Part shown: positions 47,938-57,474 of the stretch, piece by piece
How the letters are laid out: the number at the start of each line of letters is the position of its first letter
How positions within the stretch are numbered: position 1 is the stretch's first letter
NCBI GenBank assembly: GCA_026004215.1
Contig: BPIR01000003.1
Span: forward strand, 438,879-502,878
Source: Candidatus Binatia bacterium
GTDB lineage: Bacteria > Desulfobacterota > Binatia > HRBIN30
Direction of reading: 5' to 3'
Length of the DNA stretch: 64,000 bases
The notes under the pieces: generated by a model
Told to the model about the DNA's origin: nothing
The model's input: only the letters and a program-made list of their open reading frames with translations
Database searches by the model: none
Made by a program: the position numbers and the translations under genes

Positions 47938-48909
47938 GGAGTCCTCGGGGCGAACGTGCTTGCGATAAATCTCCAACCCGAGTGCGACGCGGTCGTCTGC
48001 AGGTAACTTCCTCGTTCCCGACCGCAGCAGCACCTCCTGCAGCAGCGGGCGAAGGCCCACGTGGTTGGCTAGCTGGATACCCAGGCCGGGACGGGCATTC
48101 AGCTCGAGCACGCACGGCCCCCGATGCGGGTCCACGACCAAATCGACCCCGAGGTAGCCGAGCGGTACACAGTCGAAACAAGCGGCGGCGACTGCGAGCA
48201 GTCGGTCCCAAAAAGGAACTGCGAGTTCAGCCAATGGGGCATCCGTGTCGGGATGGAAACGTGCAGGTCGTTCCTTCCATACGGCGTGGGTGGCGGTCCC
48301 ACGCAGCAGATCTAAGCCAACCCCGATTCCACCCAGGTGGAGATTGGCGCGCCCATCCGACTGGCGCGTGGGCAGCCGCATCATGGCCAAAATGGGAACG
48401 CCGAAAGCCAGTAAAACCCGGACGTCCGGAATGCCTTTGAAGGCAAAGCGGCTCAATCCGGGGTGCATGTCTAGGCGTTCTTCCACGAGGACTTCGTCAT
48501 AAGTCTCGCTGAGTGCGTAAGCACCTGCCAAGATCTCGCAGGCGTGATTGTGCAGCTCGGGCCAAGACAGCAGTTCACCGCTGGCCTTGACGAACTGGTC
48601 TCCTCGGCGGCTGACGATGACGACAATCCCCTCGCCCCCGGCTCCACGAGCCGGCTTGACGACGAAATTGTCGGATTCTCGTAAAACCTCCGTCAATGCG
48701 CTTAACGACGCTTGCGTGCGAAAGGTGGCAAATGTTCGCGGTGTCGGCACGCGTGCCGACGCCAGCGCGTCCTTGGTGGCAACCTTGTTGTCCACTAACG
48801 CGACCAGATGGGGCGGATTGAAGGCAATCCCGAGCTCGTGGTTGCGCCGATTGAGCCCGAGAACGTCCCGGCGCAGCGTTCGGAGGCGATCCCAGAACGT
48901 TACGGCCAT
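47938..48909 (-). CDS. RimK-like ATP-grasp ligase (alpha-L-glutamate ligase-like)
   Basis: About 323-325 residues of the RimK-related ATP-grasp group (the frame stops at 47932-47940; coordinates are accurate within one codon or two). ATP-grasp signs are NFVVKPARGAGGEGI (about 83-97), DVRVLL and the metal-binding VLELNARPGLGIQ near the end. Enzymes of this group join amino acids by ATP. The gene overlaps the inactive-transglutaminase/membrane gene by 10 bases. Such pairs occur in other bacteria, often with an aspartyl-protease-like third gene that I do not see here. The substrate may be an envelope peptide or modification. Confidence 0.75.
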
Positions 48910-51101
48910 GGCTGTTGCCGCTCAGCGAGCGACCAAAAACGCTTGTACTCGAGAATTCGCAACCCGCGCCATTTGCCGAGTAACACGTCCACCGCAATCG
49001 CAGCCACCAATAGCTCAGGAAAACTCAGCAACAGGGATTGCAGTCCGCCCCACTCCACCGCAGCGTAGCAAAGCGCTGCAAGACCTAACGTATTGGCGGT
49101 AAGCCGCACGGCCTCGCGCGTACCGAATTGCGCGCGCGAGGCCGCGAAGTGTTCGATCATGTTCGACATGATGACCATCGGAAAGATGCTGACGTTCAGT
49201 AACGCTCCGATGCCAAAGGAAGCCCCTAGGACGGCCAGGCCCGCCATGATGCCTGCGACGACCGTGATCAGAATGGCCAAACGCGCCACCAGTTGCAGCC
49301 GCACTTTTTGCAAAGCCGCACGCACGAGACTGCCGGTACCCACGATGGCTGTGAAGATCACGAGGCCCCATTTGAGCCCGGTCGTGAGGAAGGCGAGCGA
49401 AACAATCACCGGTGCAAAGGTTCCGAAAGTTTCGATGCCGACGACAATGCGGATGACCACGACCAGGGCTGCAATGAGAGGAAGGACGAGGATAAAGGTC
49501 AACGCTTGTAACGGCACCTGCGCAGTCACGGCACGTGCCCAGGCGCTCACAACTGCTTTGCGCCACGTGCCGAGCTGCTGGTAAGCGAGGAAGTTGACCA
49601 CCGCCGGCTTCACTGCCCACTTCCTGGATTCTTCCTCGATGGGTGTGCCGTCCAGAACATTCGCACGCACGAGGGCCCAAATCGCGGCCAACTTTGGCGG
49701 TTCGGGAAACAAAACCACCTCTCCGGCATCCAGCAGCGTGAACAGCACGGAGCCCAGCGTCGTCCCGACGGTTTTGGGAAACCGGCCAGCGATCAAAAGT
49801 CGAGCGTCCCCCATTTTCAAGTTTGCTTCGCCGAGCACGAGGGCACCGTACAGCCCCGAGTCGTCGCTGGTGTGCAAGACCAGCACGTGCGCATGCTGGA
49901 CGAGGCTCAAGTTGTTGGCGATCAGGCGTTGCAAGTACTGCTGGCGAAAATACCGCGGTGCGGGTGGTACGGTGAGTATGATCAAATCAATTTGCGCTTC
50001 GGTGGCTTCTCGGAAGATGCGCTCGGTTGTCGTTGCCGGTAGGTTTTGGTCGGTAAAGACCACCACCGTGGCCAGCGGTTGTTCCACGTACGCCGAAGCC
50101 AGGCGGGCGATTGGCTGCAACGGTGCCGTGATGCGTTCCGGGTTGGATGTCTTTCCCGGGTTTTCCGTCTTACGAACACGTCGGACCACGAATTCGTAAT
50201 CCACATTGGCTCCAGCCGGGTGCACGATCAGCGGCAAGTCTCCTCGGTACAAAGCGAGGTAGCGATTCGGGAGCCAACCGTAGTGGCCACCACTGGGATC
50301 TAAGGGAATCCAAGTGCCGCCAATGAAAGCCTCGACCCACGCAATCGTTGCGCGCTTTTTCGCGGCGTCGTCGAGGCTGAGACCCCCGACAATCCGGGCG
50401 GGGATGCCGCTGGCTTGTAGGAGCGCTGTCAAAAGACGAGCCTTACCCGTTACGCTGCCTCTGCCGCGTTGTAGAACCATGAGGGCATCCTCGCGGCTCG
50501 CCGACGGCGCTGTGCCCACTGCGGTGGAAGTGAATTGGTAGAGGTTCCAAAGCACCCGTTCTGGGGTGTGCGCTCCGCCCGCTACTTCCCGGGCCCGCTG
50601 CCGGAGGACAGGATCCTTGCTTTGGATCAGGGGGGAGGCCTGCATCCAGCGCTGCACGTCTTTGTCGCTCGGCTCCCCGCCCGTGCTGGGCTGCGCCGGA
50701 ACGTCTTGAATCCGGTCCGTCACAGCGAACTCGTATTCCACCTCGATCTCGCCGGCCCCTGGTTCGTTACTGCGCGTCCAGACACCCACTAGGTTGGGGC
50801 TCGTAGGTTCTTCTCCAAAGCGAAATCCTGGCGCACGGATGTGGCGCTCCCGGATTTCCTGATGGGTGTCCGAAATAGGCATGAGTACGCGAACGTTACT
50901 TTCGGGAGGCAGGTCGGGCGCACGCAAGATGAATTTCACCTGCCAGTACGTTGTGGTCGCCGTGCGGGGGCGTTCGCGTTGGGTCAAATGGTCCTGTGTG
51001 GTCGGATAGAGCTCGGTCGTGGGCAGTGCGATTGGGGTCGGAGTGGCAAGGATCGCCGAGCTCCAGAGCAACCAAAGCAGCGGGATGAGGCGCTTGCTCA
51101 T
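48900..51101 (-). CDS. inactive transglutaminase-like protein with C-terminal multi-helix membrane domain
   Basis: A 733-residue membrane protein: signal peptide (about 1-19), periplasmic part with a transglutaminase-like fold (about 185-290), then a long region and about seven hydrophobic helices (about 525-715). The transglutaminase triad is degraded: the Cys position reads GSVTGKA instead of GxC (about 214) and the His position reads IAWVEAF (about 254), though LDPSGG keeps the Asp. This matches the 'inactive transglutaminase fused to 7TM' architecture. The ATP-grasp ligase gene overlaps its end. The pair may sense or modify the envelope. Confidence 0.8.
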   Translation of the reverse strand: MSKRLIPLLWLLWSSAILATPTPIALPTTELYPTTQDHLTQRERPRTATTTYWQVKFILRAPDLPPESNVRVLMPISDTHQEIRERHIRAPGFRFGEEPTSPNLVGVWTRSNEPGAGEIEVEYEFAVTDRIQDVPAQPSTGGEPSDKDVQRWMQASPLIQSKDPVLRQRAREVAGGAHTPERVLWNLYQFTSTAVGTAPSASREDALMVLQRGRGSVTGKARLLTALLQASGIPARIVGGLSLDDAAKKRATIAWVEAFIGGTWIPLDPSGGHYGWLPNRYLALYRGDLPLIVHPAGANVDYEFVVRRVRKTENPGKTSNPERITAPLQPIARLASAYVEQPLATVVVFTDQNLPATTTERIFREATEAQIDLIILTVPPAPRYFRQQYLQRLIANNLSLVQHAHVLVLHTSDDSGLYGALVLGEANLKMGDARLLIAGRFPKTVGTTLGSVLFTLLDAGEVVLFPEPPKLAAIWALVRANVLDGTPIEEESRKWAVKPAVVNFLAYQQLGTWRKAVVSAWARAVTAQVPLQALTFILVLPLIAALVVVIRIVVGIETFGTFAPVIVSLAFLTTGLKWGLVIFTAIVGTGSLVRAALQKVRLQLVARLAILITVVAGIMAGLAVLGASFGIGALLNVSIFPMVIMSNMIEHFAASRAQFGTREAVRLTANTLGLAALCYAAVEWGGLQSLLLSFPELLVAAIAVDVLLGKWRGLRILEYKRFWSLAERQQPWP

Positions 51102-51382
51102 GAGCGGTGCGGGTGAGTTACCAGCGTGTTTCCGAGGGCGCAAGGAAGAACTGCGGTGGCACGCCGGCGCACGGAGAGCGCATGGCCAGAGGGTTTTGGC
51201 ACGAGCCGCGAGAAGGCGAGTGCAGCCCGGGCGATGCGGAAATGCGAGCGATGGCGACAACGTACAGCGGAACAGTGCGGCTACGGGCGGGCGCTGGAAA
51301 CAGCGGGATTGCGGCGGCGCGGGGACGCTGGTGCCAACCCCGACCGAAACGCCCAGAACTCCGCTTAGTCCCCTTGCCTTAA

Positions 51383-52570
51383 ATGCCGGCTCGCGACAGT
51401 GTGCGAATCATGATGCAAGGGGAGAAAAGTAACGGTCTGCACGAAGAAATTGTGGCGGCTGTGCGGCGCTTCGTGGAGCGCGAAGTGATGCCGGTGGCGA
51501 GCGAGCTCGAACACCGCAACGAATACCCGCATGCGCTCGTAGCGCAGATGAAGCAGTTGGGCTTGTTTGGTGCCACCATTCCCGCGGAATTCGGCGGTCT
51601 GGGTCTGGACGTGCTGACTTACGCGCGCATCGTGGAGGAGCTGTCGCGAGGGTGGATGAGTTTAAGTGGGGTACTGAACACCCACTTGATGGTGGCGTAC
51701 TTGTTGCGGGAGCACGGCACGCCCGATCAAAAGGAACGGTACCTGCCGGCGATGGCTCGGGGAGAGCATCGCGGCGCCCTGTGCCTCACGGAGCCGCACG
51801 CTGGAAGCGACGTGCAACGTATTCGCACTACCGCAGTCCGCCGCGGCGACGTTTACGTTTTGAACGGCAGCAAGATGTTTATCACGAACGCTCGCACGGC
51901 AACGATTTATGCGATTGTGGCGAAGACAGATCCGAAAGCCGATCCGCCCTACAAGGGGATGAGCTTGTTTTTGGGCGAAAAGGGGGCGGGTTTGACGGTC
52001 AGTCGGGATATCGAAAAGCTCGGCTACAAGGGAATCGAGACCTGCGAGGTGCATTTCGAGGATTACGAAGTCCCCGCGGCGAACCTTCTCGGGGGAGTGG
52101 AGGGGCGCGGGTTCGTGCAGGTGATGAGCGGCTTGGAAGTGGGCCGCGTGAATATTGCCGCGCGAGCTGTGGGAGTGGCTACCGCGGCGTTCGAGCAAGC
52201 CATCCGCTATGCGCAGCAGCGCGAGACGTTCGGTAAGCCGATTGCGCAGCACCAGGCAATCCAACTGAAGCTCGCCGATATGGCAACGAAGATTCAAGCG
52301 GCACGGTTACTGACGTATCATGCCGCAGAGAAGAAGAATCGCGGAGAGCGCGCGGACGTCGAGGCAGGAATGGCAAAGCTTTTTGCATCGGAAACCTGCC
52401 TCGAGGTTGCCATAGAGGCGATGCGCGTCCTCGGCGGGTACGGTTACACGGCCGAGTTCCCGGTGGAACGCTACTTCCGTGATGCCCCTTTGATGATCAT
52501 CGGCGAAGGCACAAACGAAATCCAGCGCTTAGTGATCGCGCGCCAGCTTCTGGAACGATACAAGGCCTAA
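51383..52570 (+). CDS. acyl-CoA dehydrogenase
   Basis: A 395-residue FAD enzyme of the acyl-CoA dehydrogenase family, forming 2,3-enoyl-CoA. FAD/substrate segments LTEPHAGSDVQ and MFITNARTA are present, and the catalytic base is expected at Glu375 in IGEGTNEIQR. It is divergent from the transglutaminase-like gene by 281 bases in which I see no gene. Start: ATG at 51383; ATGs at 51410/51413 are alternatives, and no strong ribosome site decides. Confidence 0.87.
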   Translation: MPARDSVRIMMQGEKSNGLHEEIVAAVRRFVEREVMPVASELEHRNEYPHALVAQMKQLGLFGATIPAEFGGLGLDVLTYARIVEELSRGWMSLSGVLNTHLMVAYLLREHGTPDQKERYLPAMARGEHRGALCLTEPHAGSDVQRIRTTAVRRGDVYVLNGSKMFITNARTATIYAIVAKTDPKADPPYKGMSLFLGEKGAGLTVSRDIEKLGYKGIETCEVHFEDYEVPAANLLGGVEGRGFVQVMSGLEVGRVNIAARAVGVATAAFEQAIRYAQQRETFGKPIAQHQAIQLKLADMATKIQAARLLTYHAAEKKNRGERADVEAGMAKLFASETCLEVAIEAMRVLGGYGYTAEFPVERYFRDAPLMIIGEGTNEIQRLVIARQLLERYKA

Positions 52571-52656
52571 AGGATCGTTCGGGATAAAAACCGCAAGGCG
52601 CGCTCTAACGAGGGCCCGGGCCGTTGTTGTGATTTGGCCGGGAGCGTGAATACCCG

Positions 52657-53580
52657 TCAGCGTGAACGAGGAATCGGACCGTATTCCTGCACGGGTTCGA
52701 GTGGCAAGATCACAGTAAAGCTGCACCCCCTCCCGTGTTCGCTTCGTGCTTCGAGGCGCCCGTTGAGGCTCCTTACGAGCTGTTGTGCGATAAAGAGGCC
52801 GAGACCGTAACCGGCGGCACCGCGACTTCGTGGCCCGCGTTGGAACCGGCGGAACAATTGGGAAAGCTGCCCCGCCGCGAGTCCCGGGCCAGCGTCCGCC
52901 ACGTTCACGTGCGCAAAGGAGCCGGCGGACGTGATTGTGATTCGCACGGTTCCACCCCGGCCCGTATATTTCACCGCGTTGTCCAAGAGATTCGTCAGCA
53001 CCCGCGTAAGTCGCGCGGGATGGCTCCTCACTGGGGGCAAGTGGGCATCCGCTCGAACCTCGATGCACAGCCGCTTGCGTTCGGCCGCCGGGCCGACCGT
53101 TTCCACCGCCTCGCGGACGACACGTTCGAGGGAGAGTTCGCAAGGTTCGATGCGACGGGATGTCGGTTGTGCCTCATCGAGGATCGCGACGAGGAGGTCG
53201 AGCAGACGGCGTGCATTCGTCAGGGCCCGCTCGATCAGCGCGGCCCGATCGCGCGGCGCCGGTGCTTCTTGCGCAAGTTCGAGGAGACCAATGACATTGG
53301 CCAGGGGCGCCCGTAAATCGTGGCTCAGGGTCGCGATATCGTCCGCGAACGTTGTATTCGAGGCTGCCTTAGGAATCGTGGTGGGCCCTGCACCGATTTC
53401 CTTTCGTCTACCGGAGCGGGTGGCAGCGGTAATTGCGAACGCGAAAGCGAGGCAACCGATCGAAATCGCCGGAGCCAAGACGCCCTCAGCGCCGACAAAC
53501 AGTAGCGCGACCACGAAGATGCTGACGGCAAGGCTCGGAGCTAGTTGTGCAATCTTCGGCCAGGGCGGCTTACGAAGCAT
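52657..53580 (-). CDS. orphan sensor histidine kinase
   Basis: A 307-residue kinase with two N-terminal membrane helices (about 10-30 and 35-53) and no recognisable periplasmic sensor domain. H-box LSHDLRAPLANVIGL puts the phosphorylated His at 87. N-box LLDNAVKYTG, G1 ADAGPGL and G2 GYGLGLFIAQ complete the catalytic core. No response regulator gene is next to it. It probably senses membrane or cytoplasmic state. Confidence 0.83.
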   Translation of the reverse strand: MLRKPPWPKIAQLAPSLAVSIFVVALLFVGAEGVLAPAISIGCLAFAFAITAATRSGRRKEIGAGPTTIPKAASNTTFADDIATLSHDLRAPLANVIGLLELAQEAPAPRDRAALIERALTNARRLLDLLVAILDEAQPTSRRIEPCELSLERVVREAVETVGPAAERKRLCIEVRADAHLPPVRSHPARLTRVLTNLLDNAVKYTGRGGTVRITITSAGSFAHVNVADAGPGLAAGQLSQLFRRFQRGPRSRGAAGYGLGLFIAQQLVRSLNGRLEARSEHGRGCSFTVILPLEPVQEYGPIPRSR

Positions 53581-53676
53581 GCAGCGTGGCTAAGCCAGCA
53601 CCGTGCCGTTTGCAGAGGTACGCAGGTCTCGAGCTCGACTGCACAACCCCTGTGAGTTCAGGGTCCGAACCGTGCT

Positions 53677-54945
53677 TCACTGTGCCGAGCCCCTGTGATC
53701 GGTATGCGACACTCCTGGTTCGGAAGCGCCGCTGGGAGAGTGTTTCGTGGGCCGATCGCCTCCCAGTTTCAAAAGCTGCGACGCGTTGGTTGCCAGAATT
53801 CGCTCTCGGGCCGGTTCGTTGTGTTCGGTGACCAGCAGCACCTTTGCGAGTGCAACGGCCTGCGGGTAGAACGGCCAATCGCTTCCATACACGAGCTTTG
53901 TGCTCCCCAAGTCGCGGTGCAATTCGTAAATGCGGGTCACTCCCTGGCTCGACAATTCGAGCCAAACGTTGTCATGCTCGCGTGCGACCATTGCGGCTTC
54001 TTCGCTATCGCGAGCGCCAGCGTGCCCGAAGACAAACCGGACCCCTGGAAACTGCTGAACGCCTCGCACCAGTCGGCGGATGAGCGCGTAGGGGCGCATG
54101 AATTCGGGCTCGATGCCGGACCGCCCGGCGTGGAAAATCACGGGCAGGTCGAGCTTCTCGCACTCGGCATATACGGCCATGGCTTCGTCGGAGTCGGGGT
54201 AAAAACGTTGCATCTCGGGATGAAGTTTCACGCCGTGCACGCCTCGGTGAGCGTAGTCGCGCAATTTTGCCACCGCCTTCGGGTCATTCGGATGCACAGA
54301 AGCAAAAGGAAGCAAACGCTCGCCTACCTGGGCCCGGCTAATGGCTTCGAGTTGATGAATGGTGGGATCCGCGCTGAAGGGTAGGCGGACGGCAATGGGA
54401 AGAACTGCCGCATAGCGAATGGCCAAGGCCTCCATCTCTGCCAGGAGATTCGGGATGGTGTGCGTCGCTGCGGCCGGGCTGCCGAGGACCAGGCTTCGCA
54501 AAGTTTCCCAGCGCAGTGTGCTCCGCATCGCGTCGGTGAAATTACTGTTCACGTACACGTCCAAGTCGAGCTCACAAGGCGGCACCTGCGCATCGCAATC
54601 CATGAGATACTGGGTTCGTTCTGCGCGGCGTAACAAATCCACCTGTGGGGCCAGAAAGTAGGACCAACCCAGGTGAGTATGGAAATCCACTACCGGTGGC
54701 AGGTCGATCGTGATGGCCAATCGCCCGTCTTTTGTGAGTTTGAAATAGTCCAAGCGCGCGAGATCGCGGTAGCCCTCGAAGACCAAGGGACCGAACGGGC
54801 CACTGCCGGAACGGAGCAATTCGTTCGCTTCCTGCTGGCGCAGTCTTTCGCGGTCCTCTTCGCTGTAGTCGTGCGGGCCAGGCGAACAAGCGCCAAGGGC
54901 AAGGGTGGCGCACAAACGTAAAAAACTCCGTCGGTTGAAGGGCAT
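53677..54945 (-). CDS. Tat-type lipoprotein amidohydrolase
   Basis: A 422-residue amidohydrolase-2 family protein. The start NRRSFLRLCATLALGAC resembles a twin-arginine signal with lipobox Cys20. Metal-site residues: HTH at 89-91 (VDFHTHLGW), KLHPEM, FHAGRSG, GHAGARD and YGSDWPF. These enzymes hydrolyse or decarboxylate small aromatic or cyclic molecules; the substrate is unknown. It is divergent from the M20 hydrolase gene. Confidence 0.82.
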   Translation of the reverse strand: MPFNRRSFLRLCATLALGACSPGPHDYSEEDRERLRQQEANELLRSGSGPFGPLVFEGYRDLARLDYFKLTKDGRLAITIDLPPVVDFHTHLGWSYFLAPQVDLLRRAERTQYLMDCDAQVPPCELDLDVYVNSNFTDAMRSTLRWETLRSLVLGSPAAATHTIPNLLAEMEALAIRYAAVLPIAVRLPFSADPTIHQLEAISRAQVGERLLPFASVHPNDPKAVAKLRDYAHRGVHGVKLHPEMQRFYPDSDEAMAVYAECEKLDLPVIFHAGRSGIEPEFMRPYALIRRLVRGVQQFPGVRFVFGHAGARDSEEAAMVAREHDNVWLELSSQGVTRIYELHRDLGSTKLVYGSDWPFYPQAVALAKVLLVTEHNEPARERILATNASQLLKLGGDRPTKHSPSGASEPGVSHTDHRGSAQ

Positions 54946-55026
54946 GAATGACGCTTGTACACGAACGCATCAGGGCGGAGAAGGCAGGGTTTCCCAAAGG
55001 TCCCTAGTGCGTTAGGCAAGGCGCTC

Positions 55027-56454
55027 ATGGTTCTCGCGGAAACATCCGACGTCGCGAAATGGATGCAGGAATTCTGGCAGGACGCCATTTTGCCGACTCT
55101 GTGCGACTATATTCGGATCCCGAACCAGTCACCGGCTTTCGACCCAGAGTGGCAGCGAAACGGCTTACTCGATCAAGCTGTGGATCTGGTGGCAAATTGG
55201 GTTCGGCAGCGTGCCCTAACCGGAGTCGTTGTCGAGGTTGTGCGACTACCGGGTCGCACGCCTCTGCTCTTGATCGAAGCTCCCGGCGACGCCGAAGGCA
55301 CCGTACTTTTGTACGGGCATGTGGACAAGCAGCCACCGTTCGAGGGATGGGAAGCTGGGCTGGACCCCTTCCGTCCGGTCATTCGTGGAGAACGCTTGTA
55401 CGGGCGAGGCAGTGCAGACGACGGTTACGCTGCGTTTGCGGTTGCCGCAGCTCTAGAGTACATGGCCGCGCATCGGCTGCCGCGGCCGCGTTGTGTGGTG
55501 ATGATCGAGGCGTGCGAGGAAAGCGGCAGCGGCGACTTGCCCGCATATCTCGAACTGCTGCACGACCGCATCGGCGTTCCCGACTTGGTGGTGGCCCTCG
55601 ATTCGGGTTGTGGGGACTACGAGCGGCTTTGGGTAACCGTGTCGCTGCGCGGCCTCGTGAATGGTGTGTTGAGCGTCGCGGTGCTGGAACATGGCATTCA
55701 TTCCGGTGCCGCAAGCGGCGTGGTCCCTTCGTCCTTTCGAATCGCCCGCACTCTCCTATCGCGGGTCGAGGACGAACGCTCTGGAGACATTCTTCTGCGG
55801 GAACTTTGGGCCCCGATCCCCGACGAGCGCCGCGCCGAAGCGGAGCAGATGGCGGCGGTCCTGGGGCCGAAATTTTTGGAAGGCATTCCATTCCTGCCTG
55901 GGGTGCAGCCGGTTCGGGAAGATTTGGCGGAACTTCTGCTCAATCGAACGTGGCGTCCTCAGTTGGAGGTGACCGGAGCGGCTGGGTTGCCTGCACCAGG
56001 ATCTGCGGGGAATGTGCTGCGTCCAGTTACGCAATTAAAACTCTCGTTTCGCCTTCCACCGGGTGTGGATGGCGAGGTGGCAGCCCAACACCTAAAGGCT
56101 GCGCTGGAGGACAGCCCTCCATACGGCGCGCACGTGCGGTTCGACTTCCTGGAAGCAGCCACGGGCTGGAGCGCGCCACCATGGAACGAGCGGCTCAGTC
56201 GTTGCGTTCGTCAAGCTTCAGAACGTTACTTCGGTTTACCGCCTTGTTTCATGGGTGAGGGAGGCACGATTCCGTTCATGGCGATACTAGGGCGAATGTT
56301 TCCCGCCGCCCAGTTTCTCGTCACCGGGGTTTTGGGCCCTCACTCCAACGCTCACGGCCCCAACGAGTTCTTGCATCTGCCTACGGCCTGGCGGCTCAGC
56401 GCGGTTTTAGTGGATGTCCTCCAGCACATTGCTGGCGGCTCGTCGTTCGAATGA
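55027..56454 (+). CDS. M20 family metallopeptidase/hydrolase
   Basis: A 475-residue M20 di-zinc hydrolase. Ligands and catalytic residues are visible: His98 and Asp100 (YGHVDKQP), Asp131-Asp132 (GRGSADDGY), Glu164-Glu165 (EACEESGSGD), Asp in LVVALDSG, and His in GPHSNAHGPNE. A lid (dimerisation) domain lies between. Members cleave dipeptides, acylated amino acids or peptides. I chose the ATG at 55027; the frame opens earlier at 54955. It converges with the epimerase gene, 26 bases away. Confidence 0.83.
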   Translation: MVLAETSDVAKWMQEFWQDAILPTLCDYIRIPNQSPAFDPEWQRNGLLDQAVDLVANWVRQRALTGVVVEVVRLPGRTPLLLIEAPGDAEGTVLLYGHVDKQPPFEGWEAGLDPFRPVIRGERLYGRGSADDGYAAFAVAAALEYMAAHRLPRPRCVVMIEACEESGSGDLPAYLELLHDRIGVPDLVVALDSGCGDYERLWVTVSLRGLVNGVLSVAVLEHGIHSGAASGVVPSSFRIARTLLSRVEDERSGDILLRELWAPIPDERRAEAEQMAAVLGPKFLEGIPFLPGVQPVREDLAELLLNRTWRPQLEVTGAAGLPAPGSAGNVLRPVTQLKLSFRLPPGVDGEVAAQHLKAALEDSPPYGAHVRFDFLEAATGWSAPPWNERLSRCVRQASERYFGLPPCFMGEGGTIPFMAILGRMFPAAQFLVTGVLGPHSNAHGPNEFLHLPTAWRLSAVLVDVLQHIAGGSSFE

Positions 56455-56480
56455 ACGAACAGCGCCGCGTCCCCGAGCCA

Positions 56481-57458
56481 TCAGCGGAGATGTTTGCGGC
56501 GCAAGGCCCAGTATTTGTCGAATGCCTCGGCAGAGGAAAAACGGGGCGTGTAGCCAAACTCTTCCTTCAGGCGCCGGTTGGAGAGAACAGGCCGGTAAGC
56601 CAGGAAGTCCACTTGCTCGGGCCCGTACTCGGACAGCCGGAGCGAGCGCAACAGAAGGAGGCTGGCCTGCAAGAACCAACGGGGCAGAGCAATATAGGGC
56701 TTGCCGACGCGGCGCGCGATTTCTTCGAGGGTCAGTGCGCCATCGCCCGCCACGTTGTACGTACCCGAAGTGTCGCGCCACAAGGCGAGGCGCAAAACTT
56801 CGATGACGTCTTCGTCCCAAATAAAGACGAACGGCGTGGCCGAGCCCCGCACCCCGAGTACAAACCGACCTTCGAACAGCCGCGAGATTTGGTTGCTCAC
56901 TTCCCGGCCGAGAATTGTGCAAAAACGAAAAACGATCTGGACCAACTCCGGATGCTGTTCCCTGTAGGAGGCGAGGATTTCTTCGATAATCCGCTTGTGC
57001 TGCGAGTAAGCAAAAGAGTCGTTTCCTCGCAGCGGTGCCGTTTCCTCGATCCAGTCTGGATTGTCAGGATGGTAACCGTATGCAGCGCCGCTACTACTCA
57101 CGACCAGCCGCCGCACTTTGGCACGGAGGCACCCTTGCAACACATTTTGCGTGCCACCGACGTCGATGGAGTAAATCTCACTGCGGGGCATTCCCGGAGG
57201 AGGGGTCACCACCGAGGCCAGGTGTACAACGGAGTCAATGTGGTGCGAGGCCATGAGCTCCCCCAAGGAGGCGTCACGGATATCGCGTGTGTCCACCACC
57301 AGCTTGGGATGCTGTACTCCCGAGAGCGGGCGAACGTCCGTGGCAACGATGTGTTCGACAGCCGGTTCGTCCACAAGCCTGCGGACAAGCTGGCGTCCGA
57401 TGTAACCGGCGGCCCCCGTGACCAAGACGCGCCGCGAAAGAATATCTGGGGTGCTCAT
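56481..57458 (-). CDS. NAD-dependent epimerase/dehydratase
   Basis: A 325-residue extended short-chain dehydrogenase. The Rossmann motif is VTGAAGYIG (13-21), the catalytic Tyr-Lys pair Tyr151/Lys155 is in FAYSQHK, and Ser122/123 is in VVSSSGAAYG. It may act on nucleotide sugars or other hydroxyl substrates. It lies 16 bases after the TPP enzyme on the same strand, so the two may share a transcript. Confidence 0.83.
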   Translation of the reverse strand: MSTPDILSRRVLVTGAAGYIGRQLVRRLVDEPAVEHIVATDVRPLSGVQHPKLVVDTRDIRDASLGELMASHHIDSVVHLASVVTPPPGMPRSEIYSIDVGGTQNVLQGCLRAKVRRLVVSSSGAAYGYHPDNPDWIEETAPLRGNDSFAYSQHKRIIEEILASYREQHPELVQIVFRFCTILGREVSNQISRLFEGRFVLGVRGSATPFVFIWDEDVIEVLRLALWRDTSGTYNVAGDGALTLEEIARRVGKPYIALPRWFLQASLLLLRSLRLSEYGPEQVDFLAYRPVLSNRRLKEEFGYTPRFSSAEAFDKYWALRRKHLR

Positions 57459-57474
57459 GTGGATTTCGGCGGCA

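Noticed and set aside
52529..53143. A 204-codon minus-strand frame overlapping the histidine kinase.
   Set aside because: It lies in another frame of the same strand over conserved kinase motifs and has no family match.
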